The notes below the pieces were generated by a model. The model worked only from the letters and a program-made list of their open reading frames with translations, was not told the origin of the DNA and made no database searches. Of a stretch of DNA of 64,000 nt, positions 32,865 to 41,926 are shown one piece after another. Each line of letters opens with the position of its first letter. Position 1 is the first letter of the stretch. The position numbers and the translations under genes are program-made. This stretch comes from Lactococcus allomyrinae (GTDB lineage: Bacteria > Bacillota > Bacilli > Lactobacillales > Streptococcaceae), in NCBI RefSeq assembly GCF_003627095.1, contig NZ_CP032627.1:2046001-2110000 (forward strand). Direction: 5' to 3'.

Positions 32865-34079
32865 TTATACTACTACTTTTTGTTTTTTTCCGTGAATAAG
32901 GTAGTAAATAATCCAAACGGCAATCACGGCTGGCGCACTGTAAAGATAAAGATTGCGGAATCCACTCATTCCTTGACCTAATAGCGGGATGATAGCACCC
33001 AACACGATTGGCCCTCCACCAACACCTAGGTCAAGAAAACCAAAGAACGTTGATGTGGCAACTCCAATACGTTCTTTGTTAGAGTCTCGAATAGCAATTG
33101 CTTGTCCAAATGGTGCTACACCACCGTACCCAAGTCCAAAAGCACCACCTGCAATCAACAACACGACGAAGCCTAATGTTGGGTTAAAGAAACCTGCAAG
33201 CCCTACAAGTAGCATTGCAACAGTAAAGAAGATAAAAGTAGGATGGAAGACCCAATTGTCCCCTTTTGTATCAAAGATACGACCTGTCAATGGACGAGAA
33301 AGGAAGATGAGAATGGCATACATTGTAAAGAATAATGACCCTGCAAGTGGGATGTGAAGTGCAGTTGAGAATGATCCCATTCCTGTTAAGATTGCAGAAT
33401 CAATAAACCCAGCAAGGAATGCAACGATTGAGATAGGAAGGGCGGATTTTTCAAGAAATTTATCTACACCTTGTGGTTGGTGAGCAAGCGCATGAGCACG
33501 TTCTTCTGGACTTAGTTCTTTCACATGAACAAAGAAAATAAGAACAAAGGTAAGAACCAACAAAATTGATGCCAAGCCTAAAAGATAGGTGAAGCCGAGC
33601 GATGAATAAATCATAATCGAAAGCGCTGGCCCTACTGCAGCAGCAAGTGTTACAGAAAGGGCATAATAGCCAATTCCTTCACCTCGGCGTGATGCAGGAA
33701 CGATATGACCTGCAATGGTTCCTGACGCCGTTGCTCCAATACCAAAACCTGCTCCCTGAACGATACGAATAATAAAGAGTAACGGAATATTAGTTGTAAG
33801 ATAATAACCAAAAATTAGGGCAAGAAAAAGAATACCTCCAATATATAACAATCGTTTCATTCCGAGTTTTGTGATAGTAATCCCTGTCCATACACGGCCA
33901 ATCAATGCTCCAATAACGAATACACTTGATAGTGACAAACTCACTACGGTAGATTGATGGAGTTGCTGAAGAGCATAAGTGCTGATGGATGATGTCAAAA
34001 CATAAAAGACAATATAAAATAAAAAGCTGATTAATGTGTTAATGACGAAAGTAGGGGTAAAGATACTTTCTTTTTTCAT
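32865..34079 (-). CDS. MFS transporter
   Basis: A 404-residue major facilitator with 12 predicted helices. It has the loop 2-3 motif GRVWTGITITKLGMKRLL and the helix 5 block AAAVGPALS, typical of drug or sugar efflux members. A cytoplasmic loop of about 35 residues splits the halves. It lies upstream of the Crp/Fnr gene on the same strand, 71 bases apart, so cotranscription is possible though a palindromic operator lies between. Substrate unknown. Confidence 0.8.
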   Translation of the reverse strand: MKKESIFTPTFVINTLISFLFYIVFYVLTSSISTYALQQLHQSTVVSLSLSSVFVIGALIGRVWTGITITKLGMKRLLYIGGILFLALIFGYYLTTNIPLLFIIRIVQGAGFGIGATASGTIAGHIVPASRRGEGIGYYALSVTLAAAVGPALSIMIYSSLGFTYLLGLASILLVLTFVLIFFVHVKELSPEERAHALAHQPQGVDKFLEKSALPISIVAFLAGFIDSAILTGMGSFSTALHIPLAGSLFFTMYAILIFLSRPLTGRIFDTKGDNWVFHPTFIFFTVAMLLVGLAGFFNPTLGFVVLLIAGGAFGLGYGGVAPFGQAIAIRDSNKERIGVATSTFFGFLDLGVGGGPIVLGAIIPLLGQGMSGFRNLYLYSAPAVIAVWIIYYLIHGKKQKVVV

Positions 34080-34135
34080 GATGTTTCCGTTTCTGTTTTT
34101 GATAAATATGATTTGTCAGTAATGATATTAGAAGT

Positions 34136-34330
34136 GTTCAGAAGCTCTGCTTTTTCGTCGAAGCTTGCTTCATCCGCAACTTTGACAGTCAATCACTCGG
34201 CATTTATGCCGAGTAAATGAACGTAAAGCTGTCATAGGGTCAGTCGCTTTAGCGGCTAGACTTCTTGGAACAAGGTGACCTCGTGAGCTTGTACCTTGGG
34301 TTCAGCTTCGAGCAATACGAGCTTCTGAAC
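34136..34330. repeat. MITE-like hairpin element with GTTCAGAA termini (long form)
   Basis: A 195-bp unit bounded by GTTCAGAAGCTC (34136-34147) and its complement (34319-34330). Inside are further hairpins, among them ACTCGGCATTTATGCCGAGT. No ORF. The ends match those of the 72-bp copy at 16783-16854. The 34080-34472 gap contains only this and CTGTCAG motifs. Confidence 0.65.
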
Positions 34331-34472
34331 AACCTTATTGTTAAAGTTTGCGTTCCGCACAAACTGCTTCTTGCGTCAGTGCAAGAAATTTACTGACAGA
34401 AGTTTTCAATTACTGACAAGAGCTCTATCAGTAAAATTGCATAAAAAATACACCTTCTGGCACATTTTTTAT

Positions 34473-34676
34473 TTATTTGACGAGTTGGATGTTTCGGACT
34501 TCAAAAGCGCGTGAGCCGTCGTCAGTCGTCATAAAACCATGATGGTCTGTGACGTATTTAATGGCTTGTGCCATATCTTCAAACTCGCGGACAACATAGT
34601 TCAACTTTCCGTCAGCAGTGTAGTTAGGCATCACGTCTTCTTCGTATACTGACAGACTTTTAAATTCAAATTTCAT
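34473..34676 (-). CDS. Small protein of unknown function, 67 aa
   Basis: The start at 34676 (MKFEFKSLSV) is used because AAGGAG lies seven bases before it; a longer frame to 34763 has no site. The protein is small, mixed alpha/beta and acidic (SVYEEDVMPNYTADGKLNYV), with no membrane segment. It stands alone between the repeat and a long palindrome. No family is recognised. Confidence 0.65.
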   Translation of the reverse strand: MKFEFKSLSVYEEDVMPNYTADGKLNYVVREFEDMAQAIKYVTDHHGFMTTDDGSRAFEVRNIQLVK

Positions 34677-34793
34677 GGTAGAAACTCCTTTTGATAATTG
34701 GTATATGGGTACAGATGCTAGCTTTCTGTACTCTGTTGATTCACTTTGATTCAACTTACTCACTTATTTTAGAAAAAGTTTTCCCCTAGCACG

Positions 34794-34851
34794 ACACCAA
34801 ACGTTGTTAACATTTGCTACAAGTCACAAATGTTAACAACGTTTGGTGTTG
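34794..34851. repeat. Long perfect palindrome
   Basis: A stem of about 23 perfect base pairs (starting ACACCAAACGTTGTTAAC) with a ten-base loop, upstream of the 67-aa gene and downstream of the MATE gene. It lacks a T run, so it is not a normal terminator. CTGTCAG-type hairpins continue to 34895. Confidence 0.7.
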
Positions 34852-34944
34852 TCAGCACACTGACAGCAAAAAATCACTGACAGTGTGTCAGTGAACCTTT
34901 GTTTATCATTAATGTACTGACGAAAAAACTGTTAGTAATTTTTA

Positions 34945-36246
34945 TCAGTATAAAAGCTTGTATTTGATTTTTTCTTTTATCAATTTTCTTATCAAGATAA
35001 GACTCAAAACAAGAAGATTAAATCCATAAAGTGTGAAAAGCAAGATAAAGCTTGTTACTCCTGCAAGCTTGCAAGCTAACATCGTCAAAAACATCACGAG
35101 ATTAATCACAAAAGAATTTCGCAAAACAAATTTTTCTAAATTCATCGCTTGAAGAATTCCTTTGAAAATCTCGTAAGAAATAAAAAATATCGAACAAACA
35201 AGAGCGATAAGTAGATATATAGGAAAACGCGCAACAATCTCACTTGATGAAAAAAGAGCAGCGAATCGCTTAGCATTCAACAAAATTAAACCTGAAAAAA
35301 TGAAATAAAATCCTGCGCTACTTACGATTGCAATCTTGATGGTTCGAAAAATCTTTGAAAAATCTGCTTCGCCATATGCTTTAGACCCAAAGATGGTTAC
35401 AGCATTCTCGTAGATGTAAGTAGGCATTTTTATGATATTCAGTGCTTGAGCGCAAAGCCCATAAATCGCTAATGTAGTCACACCAAGTCGCGCAATCAAA
35501 GCTTCAAAGAAAATCGTAAAAATGACCCCTTCTAAAATTTCTTGCCCGCCAAGTGGCACTGATTTTCTCAAAAGTTGTTTTATTTTCATTGCTTTTTCGC
35601 CCCAAGCTTGTGCCAGTTTGTGCCGAACAACCCAAAATTGTAGAAAAACCATAACAAGTAAAGCAAGAATCGAGGCAATACTTGCTCCAATAATTCCCAT
35701 ATTTATCATACGAACAAGGATTAAATTTAACAAAATTTCTAATGCTGTACTCACTAAGGAAATAACGAGAATATCATTCGTTTTATTTTGAATTTTAATC
35801 AAATTTGCCGAAAGAAACATCATCAGTGTCAAAAAGATATACGGAGATTGAATGAGTAGATATACTGTCGCTGTTTCAAGCATTTTTCCATCAAAAGCGT
35901 AGGTTATGGATAAAAATAAACGCCCGAACACAAGTGTGATGAGAGCAAAAATAATTCCGATGAGCATATTGACAATAAGCGAAGACTTAATCAGTTGGAG
36001 AAAACCTTTTTCATCTGACTTCCCAAGTGCTTGTCCGCCTTCAATGTTGAACGCTAAAGCGACGACGCCCAAAATTCCACCTAATGCATAGAGCAGACTT
36101 TGTATCGTTGTGATTCCTGCCAAATTTTTGATTGACCGATTGACCGCCAAAAATAAAATCAGCTGATTGATGATAAGCTGAAGAAAATTGTTAGTCATCA
36201 GTGGAAGCGCAAACCTTTGGATTTCCTTAAATAGATTTTCTTGCAT
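34945..36246 (-). CDS. MATE-family efflux transporter
   Basis: A 433-residue membrane protein with 12 predicted helices and the internal two-fold repeat of MATE exporters (FALPLMTNNFLQLIINQL at the N-terminus, RKSVPLGGQEILEGVIFTIF at about 235). MATE proteins expel cationic drugs or metabolites using a sodium or proton gradient. It has its own terminator and no evident partner gene. Substrate unknown. Confidence 0.85.
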   Translation of the reverse strand: MQENLFKEIQRFALPLMTNNFLQLIINQLILFLAVNRSIKNLAGITTIQSLLYALGGILGVVALAFNIEGGQALGKSDEKGFLQLIKSSLIVNMLIGIIFALITLVFGRLFLSITYAFDGKMLETATVYLLIQSPYIFLTLMMFLSANLIKIQNKTNDILVISLVSTALEILLNLILVRMINMGIIGASIASILALLVMVFLQFWVVRHKLAQAWGEKAMKIKQLLRKSVPLGGQEILEGVIFTIFFEALIARLGVTTLAIYGLCAQALNIIKMPTYIYENAVTIFGSKAYGEADFSKIFRTIKIAIVSSAGFYFIFSGLILLNAKRFAALFSSSEIVARFPIYLLIALVCSIFFISYEIFKGILQAMNLEKFVLRNSFVINLVMFLTMLACKLAGVTSFILLFTLYGFNLLVLSLILIRKLIKEKIKYKLLY

Positions 36247-36347
36247 TATTCTTTATTATTCCTGATATTTTTCTTGAAATCTTATTGAGTATAACACAAA
36301 TAATCAGATTTTTCAGACTTTTCTTATTTTGTCAGCACACTGACAGC

Positions 36348-36385
36348 AAAAAAAGAACTGACAGAAATTCTATCAGTTCTTTTTT
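36348..36385. terminator. Terminator of the 2-hydroxyacyl-CoA dehydratase activator gene
   Basis: AAAAGAACTGACAGA pairs with TCTATCAGTTCTTTT (one C-A mismatch), with A and T runs. A CTGTCAG palindrome lies beside it at 36330-36346. Confidence 0.75.
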
Positions 36386-36391
36386 GCTCTA

Positions 36392-39300
36392 TCAATAGCC
36401 ATGTGAACCCATCTGAACCATTTCTATTTTTTCTTCTTCATGATTCAGATGCTTTTTGGCTGTTGCCATCATGAGACGAATGCGGTTCAGCTGATTGACA
36501 GAAGAAACTCCAGGGTCATAGTCGATTGGAGCAAGGTTTGCCCCTGGATATTGACGGCGGAGTTCTTTGAGCATCCCTTTGCCGACGATGTGGTTGGGCA
36601 GGCAGCCAAATGGTTGTAAGCAGACAATGTTCATCACATCTTTTTGGAGCAGCTCAATCATTTCGCCCGTTAGGAACCAGCCTTCTCCTGTGTGATTTCC
36701 GATGGAAATAATTTCCTCGGTATTGGCAGCAACATCATAAATCGACTCGATTGCGTCAAAGCGATTGGAATTTTTGAGGGCTTTGTTCATTGGCTTTTCT
36801 AGCATATTGATAATACCTATGAAGGTTTTTGCCATGAGTTTATTTTTCTTGGCAAAGCCGATTTCGTCGGTTTTCCAGATTTGATTGTAGAGGCTGTAGT
36901 TCATGAAACCAATCAAGTCAAGGACGACTGCTTCGCCGCCTTCTTCTTCGATGATGCTGACGATGTCGTTATTTGCCGTTTTGCTATATTTGACAAGGAT
37001 TTCGCCGACAACGCCGACACGCGGTTTTTGGACGTTGAGTAGCTCGATCGCGTCAAATTCGCGGACGATTTGTTTGGCATTTCGGTTAAACTCAAAGATA
37101 GAGGCAGACTCGACATTGTGGCGAGCTTTTTCGAGCCATTTGGCGTGCAATTCATTGGCTGAACCTGCGACTGCTTCGTAAGGTCGCGTGCGATAAACGA
37201 CGCGCTCAAAGAGGTCACCGTAAAGCACGGCTATCATAAATCGTGTCAAGAGTGGCACGGTAAATTTAAAGCCTTTTTCCGTTCCTTGATTGCCCATAGA
37301 CAAACTGACAACAGGAACTTGAGGAAATCCTGCATCAATCAGTGCTTTTCTGAGCAATGGAATATAGTTGGTCGCACGGCAACCGCCGCCTGTCTGTGTC
37401 ATCATGACGGAAGTGTTGTCCACATCGTATTTGCCTGACTGGAGCGCTTCGATGAGCTGACCAATCGTGATAATGGCTGGATAACAGCTATCATTATTGA
37501 CAAATCTCAGACCACTATTGACCGAATTTTGCGTTTCTGGCAACGACACTACGTTGTAGCCAGAGGCAGAAAAGGCGGCATCAATCAAACCTTCTTGGTG
37601 AATCGGTGACAGCATAGGTAATAAAAGCGTATGTTTCTTCGCCATTTCTTTTGTAAATTGTGGCGTTTCTGGTACGAGTTCTGTCATTTCAAGTGTTGCT
37701 TCCACATTATGACGTTTCCGCTCCGAAACCGCCGCTTTGAGCGAACGCAGACGGATACGAACCGCGCCCATGTTTGAGCCTTCGTCAATTTTGAGGACGG
37801 TGTACAGTTTGTTATGCCCACGCATGATTTCTTCAACTTGGTCAGTGGTGACAGCATCAAGTCCACAGCCAAAACTGTTGAGTTGGACGAGTTCGAGGTT
37901 TTTATTTTTGCAGACGACTTGCGCCGCAGCGTAGAGACGGCTGTGATAAACCCACTGATTGACGACGCGCAAGCCCGAAACTTCTGTCAGGTGGCTGATG
38001 GAATCTTCTGTCAGCACATGAAAACCTTCTTGAGTAATGATGTCAGCAATGCCATGATTGATTTCTGGGTCAAGATGATAAGGACGACCCGCCAGCACAA
38101 TCGCTTTTTCATTGTTCAGATTGATTTGCATGAGCAGCTCTTCGGCTTTGTCGCGAATGTCTTTTTTGAAATTTTCGAGTTCTTCAAAGCCGTGTTTGAC
38201 CGCTGAGCGCACTTCGTCAGTACTGACAGAAATCCCAGAAGCACTCAGTGCTTTATAAATATTGTCAGCAACACTATCAAACTGTGCCAGATTGATAAAT
38301 GGATGAATATAGGCAACTTCACCATCACGAATTTCATCAATATTGTTCTTGATGACTTCTGGATAAGACTGCACAATCGGACAGTTGAAATGATTTTGCG
38401 CATTTTTTTGTTCTTCTTGTTCAAATAAAACAGAAGGATAAAAAATCGTTGGTACGCCTTGATGAATCAATGCCTGAATATGTCCATGTGCCATTTTCGC
38501 CGGATAACAGACCGTATCCGAGGGAATCGTTTCAATGCCTTGCTCAAAAAGTGCCTTATCTGATTTTGGTGACAGAACAACTCGGAAGCCTAAATCCGTC
38601 AACATCGTGTGCCAGAGTGGATAATTTTCGTACATATTTAGCACGCGCGGAATGCCGATTTCGCCACGGGTTTGCTTTTTCTTTGATAGACTGTGGTAGC
38701 GGAACAGTTTTTTGTATTTGTAATCAACCAGATTGACTTTTTTGTCTTTCTTTTCGATTTTGATTTGAGTGGCTTTTTCTGCGCCCCGTTCACAGCGATT
38801 TCCTGTGACAAATTTGCTGCCGTCATTGAAAACCGTGAGCGTCATTTTGCACATATTTTCGCAAAGCCCGCAAGTCATAAATTCTTTATGCGTTTGAAAA
38901 TCTGTCAGTGCTGACAGCCCCAAAATTTCTGACTTTTTGCCTACAATTTCATGATCAAGTGATATTAAGGCACAACCGTAAGCGCCCATCAGTCCTGCGA
39001 TACTTGGGCGGACAACTTCACGTTCAGAAATTTTCTCAAAAGCACGCAACACCGCTTCGTTATAGAAAGTGCCGCCTTGGACAACAATTTTCTTGCCGAG
39101 TTCTTCGGGGCGTTTGACCTTGATGACTTTGTAAAGCGCATTTTTGATGACAGAGTAGGACAATCCTGCGGAAATATCGCCGACCGTTGCTCCTTCTTTT
39201 TGCACTTGTTTGACTTTTGAATTCATGAAAACGGTGCAACGTGAACCCAAATTAACTGGATGCTCAGCAAGCAAGGCTTTCCCAGCAAAATCACGCACAT

Positions 39301-40687
39301 CATGCTTCAGCGAATTTGCAAATGTTTCGATAAATGAGCCACAGCCTGAACTGCAGGCTTCATTGAGCTGAATACTTGACAGCGCACCGTCCCGAATCCG
39401 CATGGCTTTCATATCCTGACCGCCAATATCAAGAATGAAATCCACGCCAGGATTGAAATAATCCGCCGCCTTGTAATGCGCCATCGTTTCCACTTCGCCC
39501 ATATCAACATGAAGTCCCGCCTTGATTAAGTGCTCGCCATAGCCCGTTACCGTTGACTTTGCGATATACACATCAGCTGGCAATTTGCTATACAAGTCTT
39601 TCATCACAGCAATGACAGACTCCAGCGGTTCGCCATTGTTTGAGCCATAGTAGTCGTACAAAATATTGCCGTCGCCGTCAATCAAAACAAGCTTTGTCGT
39701 CGTCGAACCTGCGTCAATCCCCAGAAAAGCTGCGCCATGATGGGCTGACAGCGCTTTGTAACTCGCTTGCGCCTTGGCATGACGGACACGAAAAGCATCA
39801 AGTTCTTCTTGATTCTCAAAAAGTTTGTCCATCGTGTCTTGCGGAATCAAGTTGTCCGAGTCATCTTGCTCCAAACTTTCTGTCAGCTGGCTGACAGACT
39901 TTTCAGCCGTTTCGTCAGATAATGCCGCACCCATTGCGACAAAAAGCTGCGGATTTTCAGGGAAAATCACGTCTTCGTCAGACAAATCCAGCGTTTCAAT
40001 AAAGCGTTTACGCAGTTCACTCATGAAATAAAGCGGACCGCCAAGAAAGGCAACTTTGCCTTTGATTTTTCGTCCAGAAGCAAGCCCAGCAATGGTTTGA
40101 TTGACCACGGCTTGAAAGATTGATGCTGCAATATCCGAGCGCGCCACACCTTCATTGAGCAAAGGCTGCACATCAGTTTTTGCAAACACACCACAACGGC
40201 TGGCAATCGGATAAATCTTTTCATAGTCTTTCGCCAATTCATTGACACCATTCGCATCAACTTTGAGTAACGCTGCCATCTGGTCAATGAAAGCCCCTGT
40301 ACCTCCCGCACAAGTCCCATTCATCCGTAATTCCTGCGTACCACTGTCAAAAAAAGTCATCTTGGCATCTTCACCGCCCAGCTCAATCATGACATCTGTT
40401 TCAGGAATGAATTTTTCAATCGTAATACTACTTGCAATAACTTCCTGAATAAAAGGAATATCTAAAACTTCCGCAAGCCCCATGCCACCAGAACCAGTAA
40501 TCGCAAGAGAAAACGTACAATCTCCATATTCTTCTTTAAAGTCGGTCAATACCTTGATTGTTGCCTGTTTCACATCCGAAAAATGACGGTCATAACGGCT
40601 AAATAGCAATTGATACTGCTCATCAAAAACAACTAACTTTACTGTTGTAGAACCTACATCTATCCCTGCTTTATACTTATTTTCCAT
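36392..40687 (-). CDS. Giant 2-hydroxyacyl-CoA dehydratase activator-type fusion protein, 1431 aa
   Basis: Two BadF/HgdC-type ATPase domains in tandem open the protein: GIDVGSTTVKLVVFD at residue 8 and GIDAGSTTTKLVLID near 322, each with a later GGEDAK/GGQDMK motif and a CxGGTGAFID/CSSGCGSF cluster cysteine. A region with CGLCENMCKMT...GNRCERG (about 605-640) could bind iron-sulfur. The last 750 residues resemble HgdB-like subunits (DUF2229). The family is widespread in anaerobes and also in lactococci, but its reaction is unknown; ATP-driven electron transfer to a difficult substrate is the usual proposal. Monocistronic, divergent from a TetR gene. Confidence 0.82.
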   Translation of the reverse strand: MENKYKAGIDVGSTTVKLVVFDEQYQLLFSRYDRHFSDVKQATIKVLTDFKEEYGDCTFSLAITGSGGMGLAEVLDIPFIQEVIASSITIEKFIPETDVMIELGGEDAKMTFFDSGTQELRMNGTCAGGTGAFIDQMAALLKVDANGVNELAKDYEKIYPIASRCGVFAKTDVQPLLNEGVARSDIAASIFQAVVNQTIAGLASGRKIKGKVAFLGGPLYFMSELRKRFIETLDLSDEDVIFPENPQLFVAMGAALSDETAEKSVSQLTESLEQDDSDNLIPQDTMDKLFENQEELDAFRVRHAKAQASYKALSAHHGAAFLGIDAGSTTTKLVLIDGDGNILYDYYGSNNGEPLESVIAVMKDLYSKLPADVYIAKSTVTGYGEHLIKAGLHVDMGEVETMAHYKAADYFNPGVDFILDIGGQDMKAMRIRDGALSSIQLNEACSSGCGSFIETFANSLKHDVRDFAGKALLAEHPVNLGSRCTVFMNSKVKQVQKEGATVGDISAGLSYSVIKNALYKVIKVKRPEELGKKIVVQGGTFYNEAVLRAFEKISEREVVRPSIAGLMGAYGCALISLDHEIVGKKSEILGLSALTDFQTHKEFMTCGLCENMCKMTLTVFNDGSKFVTGNRCERGAEKATQIKIEKKDKKVNLVDYKYKKLFRYHSLSKKKQTRGEIGIPRVLNMYENYPLWHTMLTDLGFRVVLSPKSDKALFEQGIETIPSDTVCYPAKMAHGHIQALIHQGVPTIFYPSVLFEQEEQKNAQNHFNCPIVQSYPEVIKNNIDEIRDGEVAYIHPFINLAQFDSVADNIYKALSASGISVSTDEVRSAVKHGFEELENFKKDIRDKAEELLMQINLNNEKAIVLAGRPYHLDPEINHGIADIITQEGFHVLTEDSISHLTEVSGLRVVNQWVYHSRLYAAAQVVCKNKNLELVQLNSFGCGLDAVTTDQVEEIMRGHNKLYTVLKIDEGSNMGAVRIRLRSLKAAVSERKRHNVEATLEMTELVPETPQFTKEMAKKHTLLLPMLSPIHQEGLIDAAFSASGYNVVSLPETQNSVNSGLRFVNNDSCYPAIITIGQLIEALQSGKYDVDNTSVMMTQTGGGCRATNYIPLLRKALIDAGFPQVPVVSLSMGNQGTEKGFKFTVPLLTRFMIAVLYGDLFERVVYRTRPYEAVAGSANELHAKWLEKARHNVESASIFEFNRNAKQIVREFDAIELLNVQKPRVGVVGEILVKYSKTANNDIVSIIEEEGGEAVVLDLIGFMNYSLYNQIWKTDEIGFAKKNKLMAKTFIGIINMLEKPMNKALKNSNRFDAIESIYDVAANTEEIISIGNHTGEGWFLTGEMIELLQKDVMNIVCLQPFGCLPNHIVGKGMLKELRRQYPGANLAPIDYDPGVSSVNQLNRIRLMMATAKKHLNHEEEKIEMVQMGSHGY

Positions 40688-40944
40688 TCTCTATCCTTAT
40701 TTTTCTTGAGCCACCAGATTTTGTTATGCTACTTTTTATAGTTTACCTTGTTCTTTGTTATTTCTGAAATAATATCTAAACAGCTTGTTGATTATCTCAT
40801 CTGTTCTTAATTTTACCATTTGTCAACCTTTTTGCAACCAGCAAAAAGCCCGTGGTTGTCACATAAACAACGTTCCTAGGCAGGCTGTTGATTATGGAAA
40901 ATCTATTTGACATAAATGACAAAAAAATTTTACTTCATTGTTAA

Positions 40945-40973
40945 ATGACATTAGTCAAAAATTAAACTATAAT
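40945..40973 (+). promoter_or_regulatory. Promoter of the TetR gene at 41105
   Basis: ATGACA (40945-40950), 17 bases, TATAAT (40968-40973). The 130-base leader that follows contains an interrupted palindrome (TTGTG...CACAA, about 41046-41089), a possible operator. The rest of the 40688-41104 gap holds nothing I recognise. Confidence 0.6.
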
Positions 40974-41104
40974 AGTATTAGTTGATATTGTGTGAAAAAT
41001 CCGACAAACCCATCAATAGATTCTATCACTAGTAGAATTCCTTTTGTGAAGCAGACAACACTTCTTATAAGATAAGTTTTGTCACAATAAGAAAGAATGA
41101 TTTT

Positions 41105-41719
41105 ATGGTTAAAACCGATGATTTACGCGTAAAAAGAACCCGAAAGCTGATTACTCAAGCTTTTTTCGCTCTATTACGCAAGAAAAAATTTGAAAAAATT
41201 TCCATTCAGGAAATTGCGGACTCTGCGATGATTAATCGTGCTACTTTTTATGCGCACTATGCTGACAAGCAAGATTTATACGATAGCCTAGTAGATGATT
41301 TTCTGACGAGCTTCACGACAATCTTGGATGAAGAAAACCTCGTTGATGGTAGCAATGTCCATGTCAAAGAAATCGAAACAGTACTGACACGCTTTTATGA
41401 ATTTGTCAGAGAAAATCCCGAACTTGCGCAGATTATTACTGATAGAGCGCACGAACAAAGCTTGATGGATCGCTTTTTAGAAATCCTATCTGAACGTTAT
41501 GCCGAACTTTTCGAAAAATTGGAAGTTCGCGAAAGAGATGTGATTGTTCCTAACGACTTTGTCATTTCCTATATCAGTTCAATCTTAGTCGGAACTTTAG
41601 ACTGGTGGGTCAATTCCTCAAAACAAATGAGTGCCAAAAATTTTGCTCACCTCATTATCAAGCTCATTTCCAACGGACATCTTACCGTGCTGGGCGTTAA
41701 CATTAATCGTGAAAGCTAA
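41105..41719 (+). CDS. TetR/AcrR-family regulator
   Basis: A 204-residue regulator. The N-terminal helix-turn-helix (about 10-55) includes TRKLITQAFFALL, FEKISIQEIADSAMINRATF and YAHYADKQDLYDSL, typical of TetR proteins. The C-terminal domain contains the TetR_C_3-like end (VGTLDWWVNSSKQMSA). The neighbouring divergent gene, the dehydratase-activator homologue, is a plausible target. A CTGTCAGTATACTGACAG terminator follows. Confidence 0.85.
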   Translation: MVKTDDLRVKRTRKLITQAFFALLRKKKFEKISIQEIADSAMINRATFYAHYADKQDLYDSLVDDFLTSFTTILDEENLVDGSNVHVKEIETVLTRFYEFVRENPELAQIITDRAHEQSLMDRFLEILSERYAELFEKLEVRERDVIVPNDFVISYISSILVGTLDWWVNSSKQMSAKNFAHLIIKLISNGHLTVLGVNINRES

Positions 41720-41739
41720 CAGCATAATCAATCAAACCA

Positions 41740-41773
41740 AAACTTCTGTCAGTATACTGACAGAAGTTTTTTT
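41740..41773 (+). terminator. Terminator of the TetR gene
   Basis: AACTTCTGTCAGTA and its perfect complement form a 14-bp stem followed by seven T. Confidence 0.85.
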
Positions 41774-41926
41774 ACTGATAAAATCTCTTGTCACTTCATT
41801 ATTTGTTTAAATTAATTTATATTATAATGATTATAACAAGCCTAATACTAATTCAAATTGAGTTCGCCCTTTAGAAAGTTGAAATTTTTAAAGATAGCGC
41901 CACTCATCTTAAGGAGAATTTATAAA

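Noticed and set aside
32989-33357. 122-codon plus-strand frame opposite the MFS gene
   Set aside because: Composition is that of an antisense shadow of membrane helices; no start signals.
37814-38206. 130-codon plus-strand frame and other frames opposite the 1431-aa gene
   Set aside because: Antisense shadows of a long, well-supported gene with strong motifs; no ribosome sites.
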